A stretch of DNA of 64,000 nt from Caballeronia udeis (lineage in GTDB: Bacteria; Pseudomonadota; Gammaproteobacteria; Burkholderiales; Burkholderiaceae). The stretch covers positions 1 to 64,000 of the forward strand of contig NZ_FCOK02000051.1 in assembly GCF_001544555.2 (NCBI RefSeq). The letters are read 5' to 3'. The translations under genes were made by a program, and so were the position numbers. Positions 34,752-45,974 of the stretch are shown here, one piece after another. Positions within the stretch are counted from its first letter, which is position 1. Each line of letters starts with the position of its first letter. The notes under the pieces were generated by a model. That model was not told where the DNA came from. It saw only the letters and a list, made by a program, of their open reading frames with translations, and did not search any database.

Positions 34752-35396
34752 TTATGCGAGACCGATCTGTCTCAAATAGTCGAGCAGTTCAAGTTCACTT
34801 CTCAGCCCGAGCTTGCGCATCGCGTTGCGCCTTTGCATACCGATGGTTTTCACGCTACGTTCCAGACGTTGCGCGATACTCATGAGCGACAAGCCGCTCG
34901 CGTACAACTGGAACACTTCCCATTCGCGGGCGCTCAATACACCGGCGCGACCGTTGGCATGAGCGAGTTCGTTCCCTAACAGGGTGCCCGCGTGCTTTGA
35001 GACGAAACGTACGCCGTTCATCACTTCGATAACTGCCTGGCTCAGCGCCTCCATGCAATCGCGCTTGTCAATCAGGCCGTCCACACCCAGTTCCAGCAAT
35101 CCCGTCAGCATCTGCGGCTGCGCGATCATCGTCACAATGATCACGCGCGGCCGTTCAACCTGCCTTAGAAAGCGCCGGAGAAACGCTATGGCGTTGTTCT
35201 CCCCGTCGATGCCACGCATGCCTATGTCTGATATCACGACGTCGCATGGAAAGCGGTCAGTTCGATCTGCGAGCGACTCGGTATCGACGGCAGTAGCCAC
35301 CACGTTTACTCGTGGGTCCCGCTCAAGCCAGATGCGGATCCCCTCCCGTACGACCGTATGGTCGTCCGCCACGATAATCCGGATTTTCGAATCCAT
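34752..35396 (-). CDS. NarL/FixJ-type response regulator (first of three)
   Basis: Two-component response regulator of 214 residues: receiver (1-125) and LuxR-type HTH (about 145-210). The acidic pair is D11/D12, phospho-acceptor D57 in CDVVISDIGM, with T89 and K111. The usual proline after the acceptor loop (DxxMP) is Arg here. The HTH has the core LSAREWEVFQLYASGLSLMSIAQRLERSVKTI with an RcsB-like end. It is 189 bp upstream of the aquaporin gene on the same strand and probably takes phosphate from the nearby hybrid kinase. Confidence 0.93.
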   Translation of the reverse strand: MDSKIRIIVADDHTVVREGIRIWLERDPRVNVVATAVDTESLADRTDRFPCDVVISDIGMRGIDGENNAIAFLRRFLRQVERPRVIIVTMIAQPQMLTGLLELGVDGLIDKRDCMEALSQAVIEVMNGVRFVSKHAGTLLGNELAHANGRAGVLSAREWEVFQLYASGLSLMSIAQRLERSVKTIGMQRRNAMRKLGLRSELELLDYLRQIGLA

Positions 35397-35413
35397 TTTT
35401 TTATCCGCCTGTT

Positions 35414-35469
35414 ACGTGATGGCTCACGTGTCTCCTGAGCCTGATGGATACAAACTCGCACTTGTATCC
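35414..35469. promoter_or_regulatory. Two inverted repeats upstream of the first response regulator gene
   Basis: In the 95 bp between two response regulator genes there are ACGTGA-TGGC-TCACGT (35414-35429) and GGATACAA-(8 nt)-TTGTATCC (35446-35469), both perfect. No T-tract follows either, so they suit operators for dimeric regulators better than terminators. The binding protein is unknown. Confidence 0.5.
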
Positions 35470-35491
35470 CGACGGCCTTTGATGCCGTTGA

Positions 35492-36169
35492 CTAAGCCCC
35501 TAGCCGTTGTGCCTGGACCAGGCCGCTGTCGAAGGCAAACCGGTAAAGCTCGGCATCCGTCGATAGCTTGAGCTTGCGCATGGCAGCGCATTTTTGTGCG
35601 CTGATGGTCTTGACGCTGCGGCCCAGTTCGCGCGCGATTTCAGTGACGTTGCCGCCTCGCGCATAGCGGGCGATGACGTCGAGTTCGCGGCGCGTGAGTT
35701 TCTGTCGAATCTCATCCACGCGATTGGCGGAGGTCGCGTCTGCGAGCAGTGCACGCACTGACGGTCCGAGATAATCCTCGTTTGCCAGCACCGTGACGAT
35801 CGCCACATAGATCAGTTCGAGCCGGTCCTGCTTGCTGACCACCGCGTTGGCGCCGGCGTCGAGCGCACGCGCGATCAGGTCGGCGTCGGTTGTCATCGAT
35901 AAAACGACGATGGCCGCCTGCGGATGATGTTCCACGATGTATTTGATCAGGTCGATGCCATCGCCATACCCGCCGCCCGGCATATAAAAATCCATGATGA
36001 CGACATCGCACGGCTGCTCTTCGAGCGCTTCGACCAGCCCGGTTGAATCCTGCGCGCGACACACAATTTCTATGTTTTGCACATTGGCGATCAGGCGCTC
36101 GATGGCAAGAACAACTAATGGATGATCGTCCGCTACCGCCAATCTGATTCGTTGAGTGAACGCAATCAT
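35492..36169 (-). CDS. NarL/FixJ-type response regulator (second of three)
   Basis: Response regulator of 225 residues with a receiver (about 5-130) and LuxR-type HTH (about 155-220). Key residues: D14/D15, phospho-acceptor D60 in CDVVIMDFYMPGGGYGDG, S91 and K113. The extended GGGYGDG loop after the acceptor resembles RcsB-like regulators. The HTH core is LTRRELDVIARYARGGNVTEIARELGRSVKTISAQK. It lies in tandem with two related regulators but is clearly diverged from both. Confidence 0.93.
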   Translation of the reverse strand: MIAFTQRIRLAVADDHPLVVLAIERLIANVQNIEIVCRAQDSTGLVEALEEQPCDVVIMDFYMPGGGYGDGIDLIKYIVEHHPQAAIVVLSMTTDADLIARALDAGANAVVSKQDRLELIYVAIVTVLANEDYLGPSVRALLADATSANRVDEIRQKLTRRELDVIARYARGGNVTEIARELGRSVKTISAQKCAAMRKLKLSTDAELYRFAFDSGLVQAQRLGA

Positions 36170-36323
36170 TTACTAACCTCTTCTAACCTGAAATTCGCCC
36201 AGGTGATGCGTCCGCTCGCGGCGGGTTTCAATTTGCCAGTGCTTGCCCAGCCCGCTGAAGGATCGTTGATCCGGGCCGTCATCGACATAAGATGCGTCCG
36301 AAAGCATTTCGCAATGTGTGTCA

Positions 36324-36971
36324 TCACGTCAGTCCATGCGCGCGCGCGAATGCGAATAATCCCGGATCGTTCTGCACCCCGAGCTTGCTCATGGCGTCAC
36401 GTTTCTGACGGCTGATCGTGCGGACGTCGCGCTTCATGAAGCGCGCGATCTCGGTGATCGACAATCCGCTCGCGAACATGCGCACGACTTCGATCTCCCG
36501 GGGTGAAAGCCGCGGGCCATCTCCGAGCGCGTCGGTTTCAGCACCGGCCACGGCCAGCGCCGACACAATCGAGGTGCTCAGGTAACGACGTCCAACGCCC
36601 GCAAACTTCACCGCGGCCGCAAGTTCGTCCATGGACTCGACCTTGTTGAGCAAGCTCATTGCGCCGGCGGCCAGAATTGAACGGAGGATTGCGACATTGC
36701 TCATGCTCGTGAGCACGACAATGCTGATGGCCGGCCAGTCCCGGCGCAAACGTTTGATCAGCCGCAAGCCGTCTTCCGCCTGCAAGCCTTGCTCGGGCAT
36801 CGCAAAGTCGGTCACGAGCACGTCGCACGGCGTGTACGCCAGCAGCCTCAGCAGCTCCGCGGCGCTCGCAGCCTCGGCTACGACTTCCAGGTTCTCATCC
36901 ATGCTGAACGTCGCTCGAATGCCGAGCAAAACGAACGGATGATCGTCTGCCAGAACGATTCGCAGTTTCAA
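36324..36971 (-). CDS. NarL/FixJ-type response regulator (third of three), TTG start
   Basis: Response regulator of 215 residues: receiver with D9/D10, phospho-acceptor D55 in CDVLVTDFAMPEQG, T88 and K110; LuxR-type HTH near 148-212 (LSPREIEVVRMFASGLSITEIARFMKRDVRTI). The start codon is TTG at 36971, supported by GAGAGG five nt upstream and by the fit of the first beta strand (KLRIVLADDHP). It is the most upstream gene of the regulator-aquaporin-kinase group. The 154-bp gap to the next regulator holds a 10-bp direct repeat GATGCGTCCG (36205 and 36291) and GGATC-GTT-GATCC at 36260-36272. Confidence 0.9.
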   Translation of the reverse strand: MKLRIVLADDHPFVLLGIRATFSMDENLEVVAEAASAAELLRLLAYTPCDVLVTDFAMPEQGLQAEDGLRLIKRLRRDWPAISIVVLTSMSNVAILRSILAAGAMSLLNKVESMDELAAAVKFAGVGRRYLSTSIVSALAVAGAETDALGDGPRLSPREIEVVRMFASGLSITEIARFMKRDVRTISRQKRDAMSKLGVQNDPGLFAFARAHGLT

Positions 36972-37329
36972 TGCTGCCTCTCAGTTTTTTTGTTTGCACT
37001 TCAGGTTGAATCCGCGCCAACTGGCAACGATCAATTGAGTAATACGCCGTTGCACATAAGAACACGGCGATAGACCGCTCCATATAGGATCACTCTCAAT
37101 GTTCCTGCCGCGCTGCGTGTTACTTCCAAGACTCGTCTTATTGCAGCTCGGGCCGGAGCGCTCTTTTGCGTGGCTTGCGTGCCTGCAATGCACGGCTTAT
37201 GGCCTGCAGGCTGTATCGCGCAATTCAACGTGGGTCAGAGTAGTTTTCAACTGCCGGACGATTCAATACGAATTGTCCTATTCCGCTTGATTCAGAAACG
37301 TTTATTCAATTCGTTTCGAAATCGGCAAT

Positions 37330-37544
37330 CTCCAGCCCCACCAGGGGACGGCAATATGTACCGACTTAACGGGGAGGACAGACGTTGAGATTTCTGGAAA
37401 TTCGTCATGGAATGACAAAACAAGAGGTCTGGTCGCCTTTAGCTGAGGGACGAAGAGGCCACCAGCCGTTTCCCTTCGAAAATACCGGCCAAATCCGGAA
37501 ATGATCGAAGACACGCCTGCCCGTCACATCGGGCGTTTTTTCTT
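37330..37544 (+). ncRNA. Candidate small structured RNA ending in an intrinsic terminator
   Basis: The segment contains hairpins CCCC-ACCA-GGGG (37336-37347), GTCAT-GGA-ATGAC (37404-37416) and a 9-bp stem with one mismatch, CTGGTCGCC (37429-37437) with GGCCACCAG (37457-37465). It ends in the intrinsic terminator at 37519-37544. No plus-strand gene lies upstream for more than 7 kb, so the terminator needs its own transcript. I could not find a strong promoter, and the 5' end is a guess. It does not match 6S, tmRNA, SRP or RNase P RNA as I know them. Confidence 0.35.
37519..37544 (+). terminator. Orphan plus-strand intrinsic terminator
   Basis: GCCCG-TCACAT-CGGGC followed by GTTTTTTCTT. It is oriented for plus-strand transcription, while all flanking genes for several kb are on the minus strand. 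Confidence 0.7.
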
Positions 37545-37702
37545 GGTTTTATGTTTTTCGGCGGGTGCGCGCTGGAACGACGTTAAGTGGCGCAATTGCA
37601 ACGCCTATCGGCCCGGTCCCGGTAGTCGAACCACGCCATCCCCTGCAAATTGAGCAGAGGCGGCAGCGGCGAGCTAATCGCCTCCGCGAGGTGCGCACAT
37701 GC

Positions 37703-37729
37703 AAAAAGCCCGCACGAGGCGGGCTTTTT
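37703..37729. terminator. Bidirectional intrinsic terminator downstream of ssb
   Basis: AAAAAGCCCGC-(5 nt)-GCGGGCTTTTT, an 11-bp perfect stem with a T-tract on each strand, 30 bp after the ssb stop on the minus strand. Confidence 0.88.
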
Positions 37730-37758
37730 GCGTTAAACAAAAACTGCGTGGGCGCCAA

Positions 37759-38283
37759 TCAGAACGGAATGTCGTCGTCCATTTCGTCGAAGCCGCCACC
37801 CGCCGGCGCGCTCGGACGGCTTGCGCCGCCGGCGTTGCCGCCCGCAGGACGTCCGCCCGCAGCAGCGCCGCGGCTCGCTCCGCCACCGCTGCTGCGCTCG
37901 GCCGGGGCACGGCTGTAGCCTTCATCGCCACCACCACCGCCCGCACCGCTGCGTCCGCCCAGCATCTGCATCTGCTCAGCAACGATCTCCGTCGCATACT
38001 TTTCCACGCCAGCCTGGTCGGTGTACTTGCGCGTACGGATCCGGCCCTCGATATACACCGACGAGCCCTTCTTCAGGTACTCGTTAACGATTTCGGCCAG
38101 CCGGCCGAAAAACGACACGCGATGCCATTCCGTCAGCTCCTTCATCTCGCCGGACGTTTTGTCCTTGAAGCGATCGGTGGTGGCAAGACGGATGTTGGCC
38201 ACGGCGTCGCCGCTCGGCAGATAGCGGGTTTCCGGATCGGCTCCCAGATTTCCGACGAGAATGACTTTATTGACGGATGCCAT
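37759..38283 (-). CDS. ssb: Single-stranded DNA-binding protein
   Basis: Essential tetrameric SSB for replication, recombination and repair, 174 residues. The OB fold covers about 1-112 (MASVNKVILVGNLGADPETRYLPSG; WHRVSFFGRLAEIVNEYLKKG). A Gly/Ala/Arg-rich disordered linker and the acidic tip DDDIPF, which binds partner proteins, follow. It is encoded downstream of an MFS transporter and divergent from uvrA, as often seen in this group. Confidence 0.97.
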   Translation of the reverse strand: MASVNKVILVGNLGADPETRYLPSGDAVANIRLATTDRFKDKTSGEMKELTEWHRVSFFGRLAEIVNEYLKKGSSVYIEGRIRTRKYTDQAGVEKYATEIVAEQMQMLGGRSGAGGGGGDEGYSRAPAERSSGGGASRGAAAGGRPAGGNAGGASRPSAPAGGGFDEMDDDIPF

Positions 38284-38457
38284 GATTTCTCCTGTTGATT
38301 CAATTCAATGTGATCTGATGCGGTGCGCTCGCAACGCGACACGCGGTGGTAGTCAACCTGTCCAGCAAGAGCTGCAAAATCCGCAAACCTCATGCACCAC
38401 GCTGCGGCAAGATTTCGCCAGCACGGCGAAATGCACTCACCTGGAAACTAAAACCGC

Positions 38458-39660
38458 TTAAACCGTGCGCCGGACCTTCTGCGGCGGCGGCTTCATGTTC
38501 GCCGCCACGATCAGCCATGCAAAAACCAACCCTGAGCACGCGAAAAATACAGCGCTTTGCCCGTCTACTTTCAACAGCCAGCCGCCGATCACCCCGCCAA
38601 TGGCAAGGCCGATTGACTGCGTTGTGTTGTAGACGCCTGCCGCCGCACCCTTTCTCGTGCCAGGCGCGAGTTTGGAGACAAGCGACGGCTGTGACGCTTC
38701 CAGCACGTTGAAACCGAGGAAGTACACGAACAAAACCGCGGCCACTGACCACAGGGTATGCGGAGCGGCGCCGAGTAACAACTGGCCAATCAGGATAAGA
38801 CCTATGGCGCTGACCATCACGGCCTTCATTTTCCCGCGTTTCTCGGCGGCAATAATGGCCGGCACCATCATGACAAACGCAAGGCCCATCACAGGTAAAT
38901 AGACTTTCCAATGGGCTGCGACCGGCAAGCCGCCCGCTTCCAGGATGCGCGGCACGACGAGAAACAGCGCGGTTTGCGTAGCGTGCAAAACGAGCACGCC
39001 GAAGTTCAGGCGCAGCAATTCCACGTTGTGCAGCACTTCGGCAAACGGCGCTTTCACGTGCACAGGCGGCATGGGTGCGTCCGGGACGACCCAGATCACC
39101 ACGCCGACGGCGAGTATCGATAAAAAGCCGATCAGCGTGAACAGTCCGCTCATGCCCACCCACTCGAACACAATTGGCGCGCCGACAATGGCCACCGCGA
39201 ACGAGACGCCGATGCTCGCGCCCACCATGGCCATGGCTTTCGTGCGGTTTTCTTCCGTAGTCAGGTCGGCGATAAACGCGATCACCGCCGACGATACCGC
39301 CCCCATGCCCTGGATCACACGTCCGACGATAATCCACGTCATGGAATGGCCGACCGCCGCCACGAAGCTGCCAATGGCGAACACGACCAGGCCGAACGCG
39401 ATGACCGGCTTGCGTCCGAGCTTGTCGGACACCCAGCCATAAAAGATGTACAGCAGGGATTGCGTCACGCCATAAGCGCCGAGCGCTATGCCGACGAGCA
39501 GCACGTTGTCGCCGCCGGGAATGGTTTTCGCGTAGATGGAAAACACCGGCATGATCATGAAGAGACCGAGCATGCGCAACGCGAAGATTGCGGCAAGCGA
39601 CACGGTCGCACGCAACTCTGGCGCGCTCAAACGTGTGGACGTAGCAGACGGATTGGACAT
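38458..39660 (-). CDS. MFS transporter, 12-helix drug/solute type
   Basis: Major facilitator of 400 residues. Helix 1 contains FALRMLGLFMIMPVFSIYA, and the loop 2-3 motif is GWVSDKLGRKPVIAFG. Motif C-like GASIGVSFAVAIVGAPIVFEWVG is in helix 5, and there are 12 predicted helices. The substrate is unknown. It is directly upstream of ssb (174 bp) on the minus strand and divergent from uvrA; this is a conserved neighbourhood rather than proof of a repair role. Confidence 0.92.
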   Translation of the reverse strand: MSNPSATSTRLSAPELRATVSLAAIFALRMLGLFMIMPVFSIYAKTIPGGDNVLLVGIALGAYGVTQSLLYIFYGWVSDKLGRKPVIAFGLVVFAIGSFVAAVGHSMTWIIVGRVIQGMGAVSSAVIAFIADLTTEENRTKAMAMVGASIGVSFAVAIVGAPIVFEWVGMSGLFTLIGFLSILAVGVVIWVVPDAPMPPVHVKAPFAEVLHNVELLRLNFGVLVLHATQTALFLVVPRILEAGGLPVAAHWKVYLPVMGLAFVMMVPAIIAAEKRGKMKAVMVSAIGLILIGQLLLGAAPHTLWSVAAVLFVYFLGFNVLEASQPSLVSKLAPGTRKGAAAGVYNTTQSIGLAIGGVIGGWLLKVDGQSAVFFACSGLVFAWLIVAANMKPPPQKVRRTV

Positions 39661-39978
39661 CGGGACGAAGTAATGTGGAAACGCGTCTGGCCGTGCGCGC
39701 GGACGCGGAACTCAAGCACGGCCGCCTTGTGGTTGCCCGGAACGGCACTATATGAGACGGGTGGCTGAAGCGCCTGGACCCGCCTTGCGTCCGGATCTGC
39801 CCTGCGTCCGGACGGCTCGCAAAAGTCCTTCGAATGTCGCCCGGACGCGGCATGAATAATCCGCCAGCACCCTTCGCAACCCCGCTGCACGCTTGATTGA
39901 CGCCGATGAGCGCGGGCAACGCGCCCTCGAAAAGTCGTTATAGTAGCAGGTTTAGCCCCCTTACTTTCCGCCCGGTTC
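39661..39978. other. Divergent MFS/uvrA intergenic region
   Basis: A 318-bp promoter region without a gene. TATAGT at 39939-39944 (plus strand) is a candidate -10 about 35 bp before the uvrA ATG. TATAGT read on the minus strand at 39752-39747 may serve the MFS gene. A 10-bp direct repeat TGCGTCCGGA occurs at 39786 and 39803, 17 bp apart. I see no LexA box of the CTGT-N8-ACAG type. Confidence 0.45.
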
Positions 39979-42852
<2,874 letters not shown>

Positions 42853-42943
42853 CAGATGATTCGCCCGCACCGCGTCCATGCGCCGCGCGCCGTCCAGGCT
42901 GCGGCCATCCACAACCCGTTAGCGGCAGGAGACTGAAGGATTC

Positions 42944-44017
42944 ATGGCAAAGCGCAACGAAGCGGCCGAAGAGAGGCCCGCTGTCCGGCCCGTGCGGCTG
43001 ACGAGTGACATGAGCATGCCGAAGTTGTCGGCTGTGGAGATTGGCAGCTATATCGCCGCGTTTGCCGGCCTGTTCCTCGTGCTGCATTTGCAGTTGCTCG
43101 GCGCGCTCCTGGCGGGAATGCTCGTGTACCAGCTCGTGCACGCCATCGCGCCCCTGATTGAAAAAACCATGACGAGCGGGCGGGCGCGCTGGGTCGCGGT
43201 CGTGATTGTGGCGGCGGTGATCGTGGGGGGGCTGGCGGGCACGACGATCTTTCTCATCGATCATTTTCAGCGTGATGTTCCGAGCGTCCAGAAACTTCTC
43301 GATCAGTTGATGATGCTCACCTCGCACGCCCGCTTGCAGGTGCCCGAGTGGATCGCGGACTACCTTCCTGTCGATGCAGAGCAGATGAAGGACAAGGCAA
43401 CCGAGCTGATGCAAAAGCACGCCGCCATGTTGCAGCAGGGCGGGAAAGACGCGGCGCGCGGTTTCGGACATGTGCTGATCGGCATGATCGTGGGCGCGAT
43501 TATCGCGGTGGGGGTGCCGCGGACAACGCATCGGCTGCCGCTTTCTACTGCCCTCGTGATGCGCGTGACGCGTTTCTCAGAGGCGTTTCGCCGGATCGTT
43601 TTCGCACAGGTCAAGATTTCCGCGATCAACGCCACGTTCACGGCGTTGTATTTGCTCGTCGCGCTGCCGGTGTTTCATGAGCAATTGCCGCTGTCGAAGA
43701 CGCTGGTGATGGTGACGTTTATCGTCGGGCTGTTGCCGGTGATCGGGAACCTGATTTCGAACGCGATCATTGTGGGGATTTCGTTGTCGGTGTCGTTCGG
43801 GACAGCGGTGGCTTCGCTGGCCTTCCTGATCATCATTCACAAACTCGAATACTTCTTGAATGCGCGGATCATTGGTGGCCAGATCGAGGCCCGCGCCTGG
43901 GAATTGCTGCTGGCCATGCTCGCGATGGAAGCCGCTTTCGGACTGCCCGGCGTAATTGCCGCGCCGATTTTTTATGCTTATCTCAAGCGCGAGCTGGTGT
44001 ATTTGCGGCTGGTTTGA
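42944..44017 (+). CDS. AI-2E family transporter (PerM-like)
   Basis: Multi-pass inner membrane protein of 357 residues in the AI-2E/PerM family, whose members have been linked to autoinducer-2 export, cation antiport or permease activity. About seven or eight hydrophobic helices are visible, with a large extracytoplasmic region at about 110-165. Conserved C-terminal segments are LLPVIGNLISNAIIVGISLS and EARAWELLLAMLAMEAAFGLPGVIAAPI. It lies 91 bp downstream of uvrA. The true substrate cannot be read from the sequence. Confidence 0.87.
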   Translation: MAKRNEAAEERPAVRPVRLTSDMSMPKLSAVEIGSYIAAFAGLFLVLHLQLLGALLAGMLVYQLVHAIAPLIEKTMTSGRARWVAVVIVAAVIVGGLAGTTIFLIDHFQRDVPSVQKLLDQLMMLTSHARLQVPEWIADYLPVDAEQMKDKATELMQKHAAMLQQGGKDAARGFGHVLIGMIVGAIIAVGVPRTTHRLPLSTALVMRVTRFSEAFRRIVFAQVKISAINATFTALYLLVALPVFHEQLPLSKTLVMVTFIVGLLPVIGNLISNAIIVGISLSVSFGTAVASLAFLIIIHKLEYFLNARIIGGQIEARAWELLLAMLAMEAAFGLPGVIAAPIFYAYLKRELVYLRLV

Positions 44018-44124
44018 CAGTCGGATTTTTGCTCGCGCCAGTGGAGGGGATTGTTTGGCGGCGGTGCCGGGACTAGCCCGGAACCACCCGCAACGCAGTG
44101 CCCTTCAACAAGCGCGAACGCCCC

Positions 44125-44994
44125 CTACTTGAATACCACCGTCTTGCTCCCGTTCAGCACGACCCGGTGCTCCACGTGCCACCGCACCGCGCGCGCGAGC
44201 GTCACGCATTCCACGTCACGTCCAATTGCCGTCAACTGATCCGGCGCCATGCTGTGGTCCACGCGCTCCACTTCCTGCTCGATGATCGGCCCTTCATCAA
44301 GGTCCGTCGTCACGTAATGCGCAGTAGCGCCAATCAACTTAACGCCGCGATCGAACGCCTGGTAATAAGGCTTGGCGCCCTTGAAGCTCGGCAGGAACGA
44401 GTGGTGAATGTTGATGGCCCGGCCATTGAGCGCTGCGCACATCTCCGGCGACAAAATCTGCATATAACGCGCGAGCACGACGAGATCGACCTTGTGCTGA
44501 TCGACGATTTCCAGCACCCGCGCTTCCTGCGAAGCCTTCCCTTCGAGCGTGGACGCGATCAACGGCAGATGATGAAACGGCACGTCATAACTGGCGGCGA
44601 GCTGATAAAAATCCCGATGATTCGAAACAATCGCCGGAATCTCGATCCCGAGCTGGCCGGTGCGATATCGGAACAGCAGGTCGTTCAGGCAATGCCCGAT
44701 CTTCGACACCATGATCATCACGCGCGGTTTCACCGACGCATCGTGCAGCTCCCACTTCATGCCGAATTCATCGGCGAGCGTACTGAACGATGTGCGCAGC
44801 GCGGCGAGACCGGGGTCGCCACCGACCTGCTGGAAGTGCACGCGCATGAAAAATTCGCCGGTGTGACTATCGCCGAATTGCGCGGAATCGAGAATATTGC
44901 TGCCGAGATCGAACAGGAATCCAGACACGGCATGCACAATGCCGGGACGATCCGGACACGACAACTTCAAGATAAAACTATGTTCGGTCGACAT
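44125..44994 (-). CDS. purU: Formyltetrahydrofolate deformylase
   Basis: Hydrolyses 10-formyl-THF to formate and THF, balancing one-carbon pools and feeding PurT. The 289 residues have an N-terminal ACT domain (about 5-85; LSCPDRPGIVHAVSGFLFDLG) and a formyltransferase-fold catalytic domain. The active-site motif is INIHHSFLPSFKGAKPY, and the catalytic Asp lies in YVTTDLDEGPIIEQ. It is a single gene convergent with the AI-2E gene. Confidence 0.96.
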   Translation of the reverse strand: MSTEHSFILKLSCPDRPGIVHAVSGFLFDLGSNILDSAQFGDSHTGEFFMRVHFQQVGGDPGLAALRTSFSTLADEFGMKWELHDASVKPRVMIMVSKIGHCLNDLLFRYRTGQLGIEIPAIVSNHRDFYQLAASYDVPFHHLPLIASTLEGKASQEARVLEIVDQHKVDLVVLARYMQILSPEMCAALNGRAINIHHSFLPSFKGAKPYYQAFDRGVKLIGATAHYVTTDLDEGPIIEQEVERVDHSMAPDQLTAIGRDVECVTLARAVRWHVEHRVVLNGSKTVVFK

Positions 44995-45051
44995 GAACCG
45001 ATACTCCTCTGAGATGTTTCAAAGCACGTCCAACGCGTGTTCACAGCGTGT

Positions 45052-45897
45052 TCAAACCGCGGGTGGTAAGTAAATCGCCGGCATGCCCTCGCACGCTTCT
45101 TCGTCTATCCAGTTGCGGCGCAGCAGGCAATCCAGGGTGGCCAGACTGGCATCGACCGTCATTGCGCCTTCTTCAATCCATCGCGCGACTTCATCAATGC
45201 GCGCAAGCCGGTGTTCGCCCACTTCGCCATCCTGATTGCGCGGCGCGAAATCGGCGGGCAAGGCCATGTCGAAAACGTAAATCAGCTCTGCCTGAGTGCC
45301 TTCGGGTAAAGATTGCAGCACGTAGAATTCGCGCCCGCGCACGGCCTTGGCGGCAAGCTGCGGCTGCATGCCCGCTTCTTCCCAGCACTCCTTCACGAGC
45401 GTTTCCTCGATCCCCATTCCCCAGCCGATACCGCCGGCCACCACGTTATCGAGCATGCCGGGATCGGTCGCTTTTGTTTCGCTGCGCCTGGCGATCCAGA
45501 GTTCGGGCGCGCGGCCCGGCTCTTCAACAATGCCGTTCAGATGGACGGCGTACGTCATTGTGCCGAAGAATCGCGATGCGGCTCGCTCGATGAACGCAAG
45601 CGGCTCGGCGTCGAAGGCATTGCGGATTGCGTAGGTTTCGTTGCGCCAGCCGGGAATGCGGCCGTCAGCGGCCAGCATGCCGATGACTGCGCCAAGCGCG
45701 GCGCTGCGTGCGTTGAGATCGGAGAAGGTATTGGCGAGGCGGATCGACGTTTGATCGATATGAAACACGTCCGGCCATGAGTGCAGCGCGGGCACGTCGA
45801 TGCGGCGAATCCAGCCGACCCGTTCACGGTCGATATAAAACGGCAGGTGCGCCGAAGCATCGAAACGACGCGCGGCGACGATGGCAGGCAAGCTCAT
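45052..45897 (-). CDS. DUF4743/Nudix hydrolase with relaxed Nudix box
   Basis: A 281-residue Nudix protein with an N-terminal DUF4743 domain (about 1-115), the architecture of the thiamine-pyrophosphokinase-associated and plant NUDT20/24-like group. The Nudix box begins at G155 and keeps the catalytic Glu residues E170, E173 and E174 (KECWEEAG). The box Arg is Lys169, and the Glu expected at 161 is Met. Relatives act on oxidised or damaged thiamine or nucleoside diphosphates; the substrate here is unknown. It is 57 bp upstream of purU on the same strand. Confidence 0.88.
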   Translation of the reverse strand: MSLPAIVAARRFDASAHLPFYIDRERVGWIRRIDVPALHSWPDVFHIDQTSIRLANTFSDLNARSAALGAVIGMLAADGRIPGWRNETYAIRNAFDAEPLAFIERAASRFFGTMTYAVHLNGIVEEPGRAPELWIARRSETKATDPGMLDNVVAGGIGWGMGIEETLVKECWEEAGMQPQLAAKAVRGREFYVLQSLPEGTQAELIYVFDMALPADFAPRNQDGEVGEHRLARIDEVARWIEEGAMTVDASLATLDCLLRRNWIDEEACEGMPAIYLPPAV

Positions 45898-45974
45898 GAG
45901 GGGCTCCGGCGACGACGGAAAGCCGGAAATTGTACAGGGGGTTTCGTTCGCAGCAGGTATGAACGAAAGCGCCT

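Larger units (their letters stand above)
36972..37758. other. Gene-free AT-richer region between regulator genes and ssb
   Basis: About 790 bp with no convincing protein gene on either strand. The part from 37000 to 37520 is clearly richer in A and T than its surroundings. The region must hold the promoter of the third response regulator (reading left from about 36980-37100). It also holds the orphan plus-strand terminator at 37519-37544 and the ssb terminator at 37703-37729. A tRNA-like T-loop on the minus strand near 37630 does not extend to a cloverleaf. Confidence 0.55.

Noticed and set aside
37610..37660. tRNA-like T-loop (GGTTCGACTACC on the minus strand)
   Set aside because: No acceptor, D or anticodon stem can be built around it.
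38390..39919. Long minus-strand frame overlapping the MFS gene
   Set aside because: It is out of frame with the 12-helix transporter on the same strand and has an Arg-rich sequence without membrane segments.
45035..45054. Direct repeat GCGTGTTCA twice in 20 bp at the end of the Nudix gene
   Set aside because: Short, single occurrence, overlaps a stop codon; no role suggested by its surroundings.
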